Below are positions 1-10,542 of a stretch of DNA of 64,000 nucleotides, in pieces. The first letter of the stretch is position 1, and every line of letters begins with the position of its first letter. The stretch comes from Paraescarpia echinospica. Lineage: Eukaryota; Annelida; Polychaeta; Sabellida; Siboglinidae. The notes below the pieces were generated by a model, which saw nothing but the letters and a program-made list of their open reading frames with translations, was not told the origin of the DNA and did not search any database. Both the position numbers and the translations under genes were made by a program. The stretch spans positions 663,017-727,016 of the forward strand of contig CM034539.1 in the NCBI GenBank assembly GCA_020002185.1, in the 5' to 3' direction.

Positions 1-1661
1 AAACTTCATAACAAACTCTATCTTGTGGAACCATTTAATTGAAAAAATAGCATATTTGAATTTTTACCTGATATACCTATCTAAATTTCTACTAATATAC
101 TTGGCTTTGCCTGTTGTGTTGTAGTGATTTATTTCAGTAATATGGAATAAGTCACAATCTGGCTCCGATGACATCATCACGATGTCGATGATGCGGCGCA
201 AGTGGCTTCACCAACAGTCACAGATCGGTCAAATAATCGTGTCATAATTTTTAAATGACTCAAAAACCATATATGGCACCCGAATCCGCCTAAGATTTTT
301 CAACACAGACTAGCATAAATCCCCATAAATCAGGCTAAACACTAAATCTTTTCTCTTAGACATACTTATATAGCTTAATCCGACCTGGTTTTGTATACGC
401 GCATGCGATTTCATCGACACGCAATGCCTGACAATGGTGAAACTTCAATTTTTTGGAACAGCTCAAAATCATAGATGGCACCCGATTCCGCCAAAGATTT
501 TTCAACACAGACTAATATAAACCTAGTAGATCTTGCTAAACACAAACAATTTCTTCTTATACTAATGCAAATGTGCTAACTTTACTAATGAAAAACAGCT
601 ATGTCGTCAAATCGATAAAATCTAGCGGAATATTTGGTCAAATTTGAAAAAGAAAGACACGTAAATAAAATTCGACTTACCAGTAAAATTAATCCATCAG
701 CAGATGACGTCAACGACCAGATAAAGCGCGCGAATCCAAGAGTTAAAACAAAGCACTACCCGGGCGGTGCGTAAACGACACGGCTGAATCGTGAATGGCC
801 TGCAGCGCACGGAAAATTACGTAGCGAACAGAATCGTTTGAAGTGCCTACCTACTATAGTCTATAATGATGGGGAATGATGAAACGAATATGGCAGCGTA
901 GAAAAAAATTAGGTAAAAAGATCGTTTAATAGCGTTAATAATAAAGGCCAAGAATATGCAGGATTACCCAGTACATTTATCACAAATTTGCAGAATAACT
1001 ATTTTATAATATTTCCGTTAACACTTCACTTTTCCGCCAAAACGCTGAGCGATAATTGATGAAATAAAGATATAACGCTTAATTTCAACCCAAACTCACC
1101 GCCATGAGTAACCCAACTAGGCTTCAACAGTCTCATAATTGCAGACTATCTAGGATACTCGCTATTTTACAATGTATGCATATAATATAAAGTCATTTTT
1201 TTACATTTTACAAAATTCCTTTACAAATCCTAAACAAAAGTAAATTTGCCTCGGTTACTCGGGCTATATAGTCCCAGATCCAAGACATCGTTTTCGGATA
1301 CGGAGTCTTATCACTCGAGTCTACGCCCGACTGGTCCTATACAACTTGCTGCTTGCGTTGCGATCTACGTTTTTTTGCCTTTACATATTAAAAACATAGT
1401 TTTGAACCTCATCGATATTGATATCAAGTAGAATATTTGTAAACTTATATTGCCTTTGATAGATGGCTATATAAGTTAAAGGGAATAAAAAAATCTATGG
1501 CTTGAATTCATGTTATATTACATCCTGCTATCTATTTCCATGTCCACCAAGCCAAAAACAATAAAAAAATCAATTAATTATAAATTCCACATTTAATGCT
1601 GTACATCCGGACATTTTCGAATATGCATATTTTTTGCGCGCTTTTCGGGATGCCGAAATGT
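1..1661. other. AT-rich noncoding flank with a diverged direct repeat
   Basis: No coding exon is recognisable here. About 241-345 and 445-545 are diverged copies of one roughly 100-bp sequence, sharing 'gatttttcaacacagacta' and 'atggcacccga', offset by about 204 bp. A CpG-richer stretch sits near 720-830. The short open frame at 1246-1431 has no recognisable domain and is probably chance. Confidence 0.5.
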
Positions 1662-2099
1662 GACGTCACTTATGACCCACACTCGCATCAGGCCGACCCT
1701 TTCCATGCATTCAGAGCATGTTTACAACTGTAGCTTTTGGGTCGAAACGAGCGTCAGAATGAGTTATTGTGCAATATTCTGATGAAATACAAACACTAGT
1801 CATCATAGAGGAACAAGCAGTTATCTTACCGTTCCACATGAATCGAATTTTATTCAAAACGATGAATGCGAATATTTCCACAAGTCGACTAGGTTTCGCC
1901 GAGCTTGGGCTCGTTTTCAGAATAATTATATCGAATGCAACCAACGAGAGATAATCTACACCAATAAACATACATGGCAAACATATATCGTATCCAACTA
2001 CAGAAAGTAACGTGTATAATCTCATAATATCAGTAGAATATTGATGTATGAAGGAGGAGTTGTATCATAACAACTTAAATCAGTTAGTAAATTTATGTT

Positions 2100-2183
2100 G
2101 GCTCTGCTAGCTCAGTTAGTAAAGGCGTTGGTTTCTTAGCATTTATTTTGCAATCGGGTGACGTCGGTTCAAACCCCACACCA
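2100..2183 (+). other. tRNA-like segment in the left foldback arm
   Basis: An A-box-like 'tagctcagttagt' is followed about 45 bp later by a B-box 'ggttcaaaccc', in an 84-bp span starting 'ggctctgctagctcag'. This resembles a tRNA gene or tRNA-derived SINE head. The extra length and the poor match in the anticodon arm argue against a functional tRNA. A more diverged copy lies on the minus strand of the right arm. Confidence 0.5.
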
Positions 2184-2634
2184 AACTGTTGATTTTTTTA
2201 CACTTTTTTTGGTTTATGTTTTCGCAAAGTAATATAAACCAAATCATTTTTATACTATGATGCATTGTTTGTAAATATTTTGGTAGTAATTATTTATTCG
2301 CCACAAACATGAAAATATGGTAATTATATATAACGCGATGTTTCTAAATTTTATTTATTCAGACAGATCACCATTTGTTTTCACATATATAATTACAATA
2401 TATTACCGTACAATATATATACAATTAATAAATTATATATCCATTACATTGTATTTGTTTGGATGAATAAAATTTAGAAAAATCGTTATATAATTCCCAT
2501 ATTTTCATTTTTTGTGGCGAATAAATAATTACTACCAAAATATTTATAAACAGTGCATCATAGTATAAAAATGATTTGGTTTATATTACTTCGTGAAAAA
2601 ATAAACAAAAAAAAGTGTAAAAATCAATCGTTTG

Positions 2635-2712
2635 GTGTGGGGTTTGAACCGGCGTTGCCCGATTGCAAAATAGACGTTAAGGAACAAACGCCTTTACCAA
2701 CAGAACTAACAG
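2635..2712 (-). other. tRNA-like segment in the right foldback arm (degenerate)
   Basis: This is the reverse-complement counterpart of the tRNA-like segment at 2100-2183. The B-box is visible as 'ggtttgaacc' read on plus. The A-box is more altered. It is probably not a working tRNA gene. Confidence 0.4.
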
Positions 2713-3544
2713 GACCGATAGAAATTCACTGACTGATTTAAGTTGTTATGATAAATTGAACAACTCCTCCTTCATACATCGATATTCTAGTGATATTATG
2801 AGATTATACATGTTACTTTATGTAGCAGGATACGATGTATGTTTGCTATGTATGTTTATTGGTGTAGATTATGTCTCGTCGGTTGCATTCGATATAATTA
2901 TTCTGAAAACGAGCCCAAGGTCAGCGAAACCTAGTCGACTTGTAGGCACATTCGCATTCATTGTTTTGAATAAAATTCGATTCATGTGGAACGGTAAGAT
3001 AACTGCTTGTTCGTCTATGATGACTAGTATTTGTATTTCATCGGAATATTGCCCAATAACTCATTCTGACGCTCGTTTCGACCCAAAAGCTATACTTGTA
3101 AACATGCTCTGAATGCATGGAAAGGGTCGGCCTGATGCTAGTGTGGGTCATAAGTGACGTCCCGTACCACGTGATCGCCTAGCTCATTAAATTTTATTTT
3201 CCGCGGGAATCGCTACACAGCCGGGTTTAAAATCGAATTTATGCTACAAATGTATTTTTCTGTATTTTTTTAGTGTTGTCAAATACAAGGTTAAACTGTG
3301 TGTACACATGGAAAAAGGATTTTAGCTAATGCCTTATTTTTAATTCCTTTAATTCGCCAAAAAGAATAACAATGCAATAATGAATTAATCTGGCATAATC
3401 CCAAAACTTTTTACAATGAAAATATTAACCATTAATTAAGTGCAGTATTCAATATTTTAGCGTTATACATAAATAATAAAATTTTAAGATTAATACAATA
3501 TAATAAATACTACATATGCAGTACAGCTCTATATAATCTTCTTG

Positions 3545-3725
3545 ATCTTGATTGTATACCGGCCAACACTCCTGTGGAGTCAATCGGACAGGATTGGGGT
3601 TGGTTGCGCATGCTAACATTAGTCGTGTCTTAAAGCTTGTTAGAATTTTGTTGACTATTGCACCTGGTAGGGAATTCCAATATTTTATTGTTTGGGGGAA
3701 ATCAGAAAATGTGTTTGTGTATCTC
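3545..3725 (-). pseudogene. LINE reverse transcriptase C-terminal fragment
   Basis: An open frame on the minus strand (4099 to 3449) contains, at residues about 127-160, the block 'FPQTIKYWNSLPG' followed by 'FKTRL'. This resembles the extreme C-terminus of non-LTR retrotransposon reverse transcriptases of the jockey/CR1/L2 type (FPRTI..WNSLP...F). The catalytic core with the YADD motif is absent. The recognisable match covers about 3620-3725. The following 'ECWPVYNQDQEDY' at about 3545 probably belongs to the same 3' end. It is a dead 5'-truncated copy. Confidence 0.65.
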
Positions 3726-4199
3726 CCCGTCTTCCAAAGAGCAGGCAAATGTTCCGGATTTTCTTTGAAAATCTCCAACAGTACTCCTCGCCCGTATTCG
3801 AGAGAGCACGATACTATATGGGAGACGTGCTGAACCGCTGAATTTCCGGTGAAAACTCTCCAACAGCACTCCCCCCGTCTTACGATGTCAAGATCCGAGA
3901 CAGCGCGGCACGGGAAGCTTACTGAACCGCTGATGAATCTCCCGGTTTTCAAAAAAAATTGGCTGGTATACAAAGTGTGCTTCAGGACAGTTTTGCAGCT
4001 GATCGTCAAAATATTATTTTGATTAATTTCAGCGACGTCAGATAGACGCTCGCGTTCGAAAACGAAAATGAATTGCCGTCTAGTTAGGCATGTTACCACG
4101 GGCTCTACTACTAAGAATGGTCACATAATTTTCGCAAAAAAGCGAATTCGCATTTATTAGATCTAAATGTGCATTTTTTGCTAAATTCCAAGATCACTA

Positions 4200-4384
4200 C
4201 ACACAAAATTTTAAAATAAAAATAACAATCTACGGGAACGTATGGCGACAGAAAAGTCAACTTATCCAACAGATGGCGAAATTATCGACCACCAGTTTCA
4301 GTTGTATCCGGCAGATGGCGCGGGTAAATGAGGCCAAGGAGTAGCATCCTGTTTCTGTCTGTGGAATTTGTTTTTTGTCTGCAG
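4200..4384 (+). promoter_or_regulatory. Putative 5' region of the BCR-like gene with a possible UTR splice acceptor
   Basis: Two copies of 'cagatggcg' (4270 and 4312) lie shortly before the coding start. A strong acceptor-like pyrimidine tract ends in 'ttttttgtctgcag' at 4384, which suggests an upstream noncoding exon spliced to position 4385. The transcription start is not visible. Whether the two motifs bind YY1-type factors is speculation. Confidence 0.3.
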
Positions 4385-4451
4385 TGATCGTAAACTGTGT
4401 AATGTGACACAATTGATGCGTGTGTCAAAGCCGTATGGAATAGCTATCGTC

Positions 4452-5325
4452 ATGGATGGCTTCAAGTTCGGTGACTTTAAGCGCGTCTGGGAGGAGCGTT
4501 TCACCGAAGACCCACCTCTCGAATTGGATTGTTTCACGAGCGAGCCCGGAGTTAGTCCCCGCGACAAGTTTAAGTCGACGCTTCTCGATTGTAAAGCTCG
4601 AATAGAATACTTACAGGAAGAGTTAACTCAGCAAGAATTCATTGCTGCATACCTTACTATTGCGCTTCAGAGCAAACATGGGTTAGATTCATTGTCCAAA
4701 AGCCCAGCTCCAACAGACTGCGCCATGTACACCCCCTTGGCCATCCGCACTGACAATGACAGCGCCAGGCCGAGAGGCGGAGAGAGAGAAGGTGCTGTAG
4801 TCGAGGAAACAGACATTGATACAGTCGCAGATGTAGGTGCGACGTACCGTGAAACCAGATTATCATCAACTAATGCTAGTCCACAATGGACGAAAGAAGA
4901 CAGTGAAGAGCTAAAAAAAGTGCGCTTTTCAATGTCTTCAAACATTTCAGACATCACCAACACTGATATTGACTCGCCGTTGGATATCCAGTCATCCCCA
5001 GACATGATCATGTCTAATGCACTAGATTCTCCGGTAGCCTGCCTACCTCCACAAGCATACGTGGAAGAGAGAATTTACGATGAACCGTTTGCTGTTGTAA
5101 AAGGGGAAGTCGATGAAAGTGCAGAGAGTTCAGATGAGGAACCTGTTTATTACAATGTATTGCTAATGAAGCACCAGTCTATGGCAGCAAATCATGGTCC
5201 AATATATGCGAATACAAGTGTTCTGGAGAAGAAACGTGCAGATAGGGCTGCCAAGTGTTTTGCTGAACGGACTAGTAGTGGAATGCATTCTCCAAGTAAA
5301 CTTGATACATCTTTGTCACCAACGG
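4452..5325 (+). CDS. BCR: BCR-like exon 1: coiled-coil oligomerisation domain and tyrosine-rich linker
   Basis: This exon encodes residues 1-291 plus one nt (phase 1). I chose the ATG at 4452 because the protein then begins MDGFKFGDFKRVWEERF, resembling human BCR (F.EAW...F near the start). The same frame extends upstream to ATGs at 4414 and 4368, but 4368 lies within a probable splice acceptor. Residues about 38-75 form a charged helix (CKARIEYLQEELTQQEF) equivalent to the BCR tetramerisation coiled coil. The remainder is an acidic, serine-rich linker. It holds YDEP at 209-212, YYNV at 233-236 and YANT at 252-255; the YYNV context (EEPVYYNV) parallels the human BCR Grb2 site at Tyr177. The donor is 'acgg|gtaagc'. 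At 291 residues it is shorter than the human first exon (about 426 by my recollection). Confidence 0.88.
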
Positions 5326-5977
5326 GTAAGCATTTCTCACAATGGCCATGCATGTGTATAACGAACGGGATGTTTTAAAGTTATATTTCTATAACATCAC
5401 ATCCGAGAAGTATAATTGACCAAGTGACCGTTTAATTGATTTATCATGTATAATGATGTCTTGCATTGCATTCTGTTATACTGTGGATATTAATTGTGTG
5501 CAATTAATTAAAATACGGTTGGCCAGAGCACAAAGTGTTTCCTGTTACATAATGCATTCTGTTACAGTGTGGGTATTAATTGCATTATGAACAAGAAACA
5601 CTGCACAGGTTCTTGCCGACTGTGCATTATTATAGTTAGTTACTTAATAATGATATTATGTAACATGATACCTTAAATGGTACCTATTTGATTTATAATT
5701 AGTACATATATAATCAATGTGCATACCATTGTGTTGTCTGCTATTTAATTTATACACACTTACTGAATTTTCTTACATGTGATGTGCTCATATGTAAAGC
5801 CAAATGCCTACTTTTGAAATGACAGTATAAAGTTGTACATTTTTAAGTTCTTCCCCTTAATTCCTAGTGGGGCAAGGGCTTGTCCCCTCTGACAAGTTAA
5901 TCAAGAAGGCTAGTATAGCCTCCCTGTGATTGAGGCATCTCTGGGACCCTTAATTCTTTTTTTTTAAATGTGACTAT
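5326..5977. other. Intron 1, unique part
   Basis: Noncoding AT-rich sequence. Two similar stretches, near 5467-5482 and 5561-5576, share 'gcattctgttac'. A short imperfect hairpin 'ggggcaag...cttgtcccc' sits near 5871-5887. Direct 'ccttaattc' copies flank about 5855-5957. No exon is seen. Confidence 0.4.
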
Positions 5978-6440
5978 CTTGTGGAGCACAGTAGCGCAGC
6001 AATAAAAGCTTCAGACTCTCGACTGGGAGAACCCAGGTTCGAATCCTGTGCGGCAGTGTCGAACCTTGGGCAACTTTGTTTACTCAACATTGCTTCAGTT
6101 CACTCAACTGTATGAATGAGTACCTGGCTATAGAATGGTGGATATTTGTGTACGAATAATCTTCATGCATTAATTGCAGCATGGCTGAATGCTTCCCAGA
6201 GAAGTTGAGATGGTGTTCGATTGAACAGGTCTGCCAGGGAGTAAAGTGTAAAGCGCTTTGAGCAGTCCTGAGGACTGGATACTGCGCTATATAAGAACAG
6301 GTCTGCCAGGGAGTAAAGTGTAAAGCGCTTTGAGCAGTCCTGAGGACTGGATACTGCGCTATATAAGAACAGGTCTGCCAGGGAGTAAAGTGTAAAGCGC
6401 TTTGAGCAGTCCTGAGGACTGGATACTGCGCTATATAAGA
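5978..6440 (+). mobile_element. tRNA-derived SINE with triplicated 72-bp tail
   Basis: The head has an A-box-like 'agtagcgcagc' and a B-box 'ggttcgaatcc' at 6036-6046. The body includes 'gagtacctggctatag' and 'gcttcccagagaag'. The 3' tail 'gtaaagcgctttgagcag...actgcgctatataaga' occurs three times in tandem with a 72-bp period (6224, 6296, 6368), almost unchanged. The tail contains the inverted repeat 'cagtcc-tga-ggactg'. At least five other copies or fragments of the family are in the window. The open frames seen on the minus strand here are a by-product of the repeat. Confidence 0.8.
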
Positions 6441-7162
6441 ATTTGCCTTTTTTACTTTTCGTTTCCATCCCTGATCCTTTGCCAAGCTTTCTCTCGGACT
6501 CTCAGTTTGCACCTGTCTGCCCTTTCAGAATCTATCTTAATTAATATTATCTCTCTGTCTTAATTGTTGGTCTTCCTGTAGTTCCTCTTCTGTTTTAACC
6601 ACCCTGAAGTTCTCTGGGTGAGGCCCTGCGCTGAAGTTCCTGTTTATCTCCTCACTCATTCATCTTGGTCTGTTCCCAAGAATCCCAACTACCTTCGTAT
6701 TTGAACAAGTGTTTCTTCATTCTGATCACTTACAACTATTTACCCCCCACGACCCACCCTTTACCTTAATGCATCTTCCATCTGTCTTTTCTTCTAGATG
6801 GCTTTTCTTTTCACTTAAATACATTTTCTGAAGTTCTGGTATCAGTTTGCATATATTTTTGAATCAGTTCTCCTTTGCAATCTGTAGCTTCTTAGACTGT
6901 CTCTCCAGATGTCATAGATGCCTCAAAATAATACCTCGAACTTTGATTAGAAATTAATAATACAGTGTACCTTGAACTTGGAGCCATTTAGAAATTAATA
7001 GTACCTTGAACTTGAAACCAATTATAAATGAAGCCACGTAAGTCATATGGGCCTTACTGTCACATACAACTTAAATTTAGCATACGTTTAAATCACAATT
7101 TTCAGATATTTGTGTGGTAAGTATTCATGACTCATTTTGTAAGATTTGGATGTCTGTTTAAG
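6441..7162. other. Intron 1, 3' part
   Basis: Noncoding, pyrimidine-rich near 6470-6830. A short duplication of 'aattaatantacnttgaactt' type lies around 6950-7010. No additional exon is recognised. Confidence 0.4.
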
Positions 7163-7263
7163 TTGAAGAAGCAGACCAGTATTCATCAACATGGAAGAAA
7201 AGACAAAGTATGCAGCTGGCCACCAATTTGTCTATATCGGGTTCTTCTTCAGAGGTTGATGAT
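7163..7263 (+). CDS. BCR: BCR-like exon 2: short Ser-rich linker exon
   Basis: This 101-nt exon encodes the second part of split codon 292 and residues 293-325. The acceptor is 'gtctgtttaag|TT' and the donor is 'GATGAT|gtgagt'. The phase (in 1, out 0) is exactly what is needed to connect exon 1 to exon 3. The peptide contains SSTWKKRQSM and ends SGSSSEVDD, resembling a phosphorylatable linker before the DH domain. There is no strong sequence homology to human BCR, so the call rests on open frame, splice signals and phase. An alternative acceptor after 'gaagcag' would break the phase. Confidence 0.62.
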
Positions 7264-8858
7264 GTGAGTACATCTGTATTCTCTCTATTTCTCTATGACT
7301 GGCATCTGTCTCAAGAGACAAAGTCATTATTGAATAATTGATCCTCGTATTGTCATAGTCTTGTTTTGGTTTCATGTTTTTCTGTGTTGATATCACGGCC
7401 AGTGTTAAGTTCAAGTTTGAGGTGGGACATCAAATTATGTTATACCTCATGAGTCATTTGAAAACATCTTCAAAGTGAAGGTGTGGTCTGATTACCGTTC
7501 TGTTTTCCTATCATGCAGCTCCCCAAAGGAAACATATATTTGTGAAGTCTGTTCTCTACCTTACGGACATGTATCTAACTTCTAAGTGAATGTATTGTTG
7601 ACAGCACAGACTGTTGTAGGGCAGACCTGTAGTGCCTGTGAACGTTCAAAGTATAACATTTTGTAAACAAAACCTTCACCTAGTAAACAGACACTCTTGG
7701 CAGATATTACGCAGGCAGGCATCCCCACCATTGAAGTTGGATGATTCCCACTCTCCTGATTCCTAAAACAAAGTGGGATGGAGTACAATGTCAGGCAACC
7801 TTGCTTTAAAAACAAGTGTGTGTGTAAATAAAATTATAATTAATGTACGTATTAGCCACATAAATGTGATCTCCCACACACACAACATTAGCTGGGTCAT
7901 ACTGTATGTAGTTTATACTGACCGCTCGCTATCGGTAAGAGTGCAAGATATCATAACCTCTTCATTCATAGTAGTTAATAGCCCGACATTGAACAGATGA
8001 TGTTTATGTGTGGTGAGAATAATTCAGTGATGGTAATCTGTTAACCTACTGATAGTACTACTCAGCTGAAAAGTGATAACCAGATGCTAACAAACCTCAT
8101 AAAATTCTCTAAAATATAATGATAATAATACAAATCTACAAGGTAATTATGAAGATAAACCCCTATATGTTGTGCGTGCAGTCCCTGTACAGATCTGTAT
8201 ACGCACACTTCAGTTGTCCAATGGATGAAACTTACAAGTCATATGTACAAGTATACATTGTACTTTTAAGAATCATCTTTAAAAATGTGGATCACTGTTA
8301 GTTTCATTTTTGACTTAGTAGGTCTTTCGCAACGTCTACGGCCTAACACTGTGAAATAACATTCAGCAAACATGGTTTTTATTGCAATGTCGGATTCAAA
8401 ATATCTAGTAAATAAATAAAAAACATTTAACCCTCACATAAAGTAAAAAAAATAATCGAAGAGTTTACTCAGAAACTGACAAAATGTGACATTTTCTGTT
8501 GAATGGCAGCGAGTGACTTGTAGCCAGTATTATACACTATATGTGTGAAGCTGTGTTCATACAGAGAGTCGGTCATGACACAAGTCACACCACTGAATCA
8601 CAGGGCTCTATTATTGAGGATGACTCATGTGGTGCACATTTACAAGGGAGTGTCACGGTTGAAATGTGCTTGTGAACAGAGGCATGGTCATAAAGGCTTT
8701 CACATGGAAATTGGATTTTTGTATAAAAACCTGTGATTCATTATGTATGTGAAGTACCGGGGACACGGAGAAAGTGAGTTTGGACAAACAATAACTACCA
8801 ATGTGTGTAGAATCTGACCCACTTATCCATGGTAGTAAAACATGGCAGAACGTTGTGG
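7264..8858. other. Intron 2, unique 5' part
   Basis: AT-rich unique sequence. Short open frames (for example 7773-8000 and 8653-8877) have no coding character or recognisable domain. Nothing else is seen. Confidence 0.4.
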
Positions 8859-8930
8859 CATCAACAGGCCCCATCAACCACCATCAACAGGCCCCATCAG
8901 CCACCATCAACAGGCCCCATCAACCACCAG
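8859..8930. repeat. 23-bp minisatellite, about 3 copies
   Basis: The unit 'catcaacaggccccatca' plus 'accac' repeats with a 23-bp spacing ('caacag' at 8862, 8885 and 8908). Confidence 0.85.
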
Positions 8931-9461
8931 GCAGTTTAGTTATTCAAGCATGCACAGCATTCACACTTCCAAACACACATGTGCACACATGCATTGCTCA
9001 CATTGTAAGCATACTTTTTACAGATATTGGCTCTTTTTACATCAGAAACGATCATTTGATTTCATTTATCAGCATTATTAATTCATGTGGTATATTTTAA
9101 ATTTAATCTGGTTGCAGAGGTGATTCTTACGATATGTACACTTTGTGATATTATTCTTTAGTAATATTGAACCACTATTTATATAAATTTATTTTATTCG
9201 TTATTTCTAATTTTTAATTACTGGTAGTAATTACTAGTGTCACACTCAATCTTGCGAACCTTGATGAGTTAGGTTTAATATATATTATATATAATGTTCA
9301 GATTGATGCGTCAGATTCACTGTATGACTATCATGAATACAGTTTAACCTTTCTTTGTGTTCACCTCAGTATAACACCCACCTCATTATAACACTCAACC
9401 TCGGACTGTCCCATATTGTTGTATGTAACTGTAAAGTTAAGGAAATTAATCTTGCTAATAT

Positions 9462-9788
9462 AGTCACCTCACTATTCAGGTCACCTCACTATTCATGTCA
9501 CCTTGCTATTCATGTCACCTTGCTATTTATGTCACCTTGTATTCAGGTCACCTCACTATTCGGGTCACCTTGTATTCAGGTCACCTCAATATTCATGTCA
9601 CCTTGCTATTCATGTCACCTCACTATTCAGGTCACCTAACTATTCATGTCACCTTGCTATTCAGGTCACCTCGCTATTCAGGTCACCTCACTATTCAGGT
9701 CACCTCACTATTCAGGTCACCTTGCTATTCAGGTCACCTTGCTATTCAGGTCACCTTGCTATTCAGGTCACCTTGCTATTCAGGTCAC
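9462..9788. repeat. 17-bp minisatellite, about 19 copies
   Basis: Monomer 'ggtcacctcactattca' with variants (cttgctattca, cttgtattca, 'atgtcacc'). The 17-bp period leaves several frames open, so the open frames here are artefacts. Confidence 0.92.
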
Positions 9789-10321
9789 ATTGGTCCATTC
9801 GACAGAGTGACGTTAATAGGGAGCTTCCAATGTAACCACTCAAAAGAAGCAATCTGATTGGTGGAGACAACCAATCAATTGTGAAAAGGGTCTAAACTAC
9901 TCTCAACCAAACACAACTGACCAGTTGTAATCATTGACCACTCAGTCCACTCCACTGTCAGAGGTAGACACTTGGATGTTGTGTCAACATAGGATTAAGA
10001 AGTCAAGTTTAAGTACATTTAAGCTAAATTGTTACGCAAACAAAACCTGCAGAATAGTGAATACTATGACAGTTGGAAATATAAATATCTGGAGATTTAC
10101 TGATCAATGTAGTTAGGCCTCTTATTGTATATACTGTAAATGACTAACTGAATTTGAAATCAGTATACATTTACTTGAATTGATTGTAAAATGACTTATT
10201 GAATTTGAAATGAATATATACATTTCCTTGAACTGATTGACGGTTTGGTTTCTTGGAGTGTGATCAATGGCATTGATGTCACCTCAAGAAACTATTCTTT
10301 ATACTAGCAAAAATACCCACC
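9789..10321. other. Intron 2 spacer
   Basis: Unique noncoding sequence. A short imperfect duplication of 'gactnactgaatttgaaat' lies around 10140-10235. No exon is seen. Confidence 0.4.
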
Positions 10322-10542
10322 CTTTGGATCCTGCTACATACAGTGATACACATAGATGCAGAATACACTTTCCCAGATCCTGCTATATACAGTGATACAC
10401 ATAGATGCAGAATATACCTTCCCAGATCCTGCTACATACAGTGATACACATAGATGCAGAATACACTTTCCCAGATCCTGCTAAATACAGTGATACACAT
10501 AGATGCAGAATACACCTTCCCAGATCCTGCTACATACACTGG
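10322..10542. repeat. 49-bp minisatellite, 5' portion
   Basis: Monomer 'gatcctgctacatacagtga' plus 'tacacatagatgcagaatac' plus 'actttccca', period 49 (10327, 10376...). The same array resumes after the transposon-like insertion at 10543-11408. Confidence 0.92.

Larger units (their letters stand above)
1662..3161. mobile_element. 1.5-kb inverted-repeat (foldback) element
   Basis: The left arm (about 1662-2360) and right arm (about 2462-3161) are reverse complements with scattered mismatches and a central AT-rich spacer of about 100 bp. The outer ends are 'gacgtcacttatgac' at 1662 and its complement 'gtcataagtgacgtc' ending at 3161. Similarity stops abruptly outside these points. Each arm carries a tRNA-like segment with a B-box. 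Each arm also has a related open frame, about 104 codons on minus at 1711-2025 and a longer one on plus at 2756-3112. I do not recognise these frames as a transposase. The visible divergence argues against a simple assembly hairpin. It could be a foldback or MITE-type element, or an inverted duplication of an older element. Confidence 0.75.

Noticed and set aside
2100..2183. Functional tRNA gene
   Set aside because: Promoter boxes are present, but the arms do not fold as a clean tRNA and the segment is part of a repeated foldback element.
1711..3112. Membrane receptor gene from the 104- and 118-codon open frames
   Set aside because: The frames lie in both arms of an inverted repeat. They have no recognised family signature and no splice structure that I could support.
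7085..7115. Micro-exon 'ttttcag|ATATTTGTGTG|gtaagt'
   Set aside because: Splice-like ends are present, but its length and phase do not fit between exons 1 and 2, and it has no homology support.
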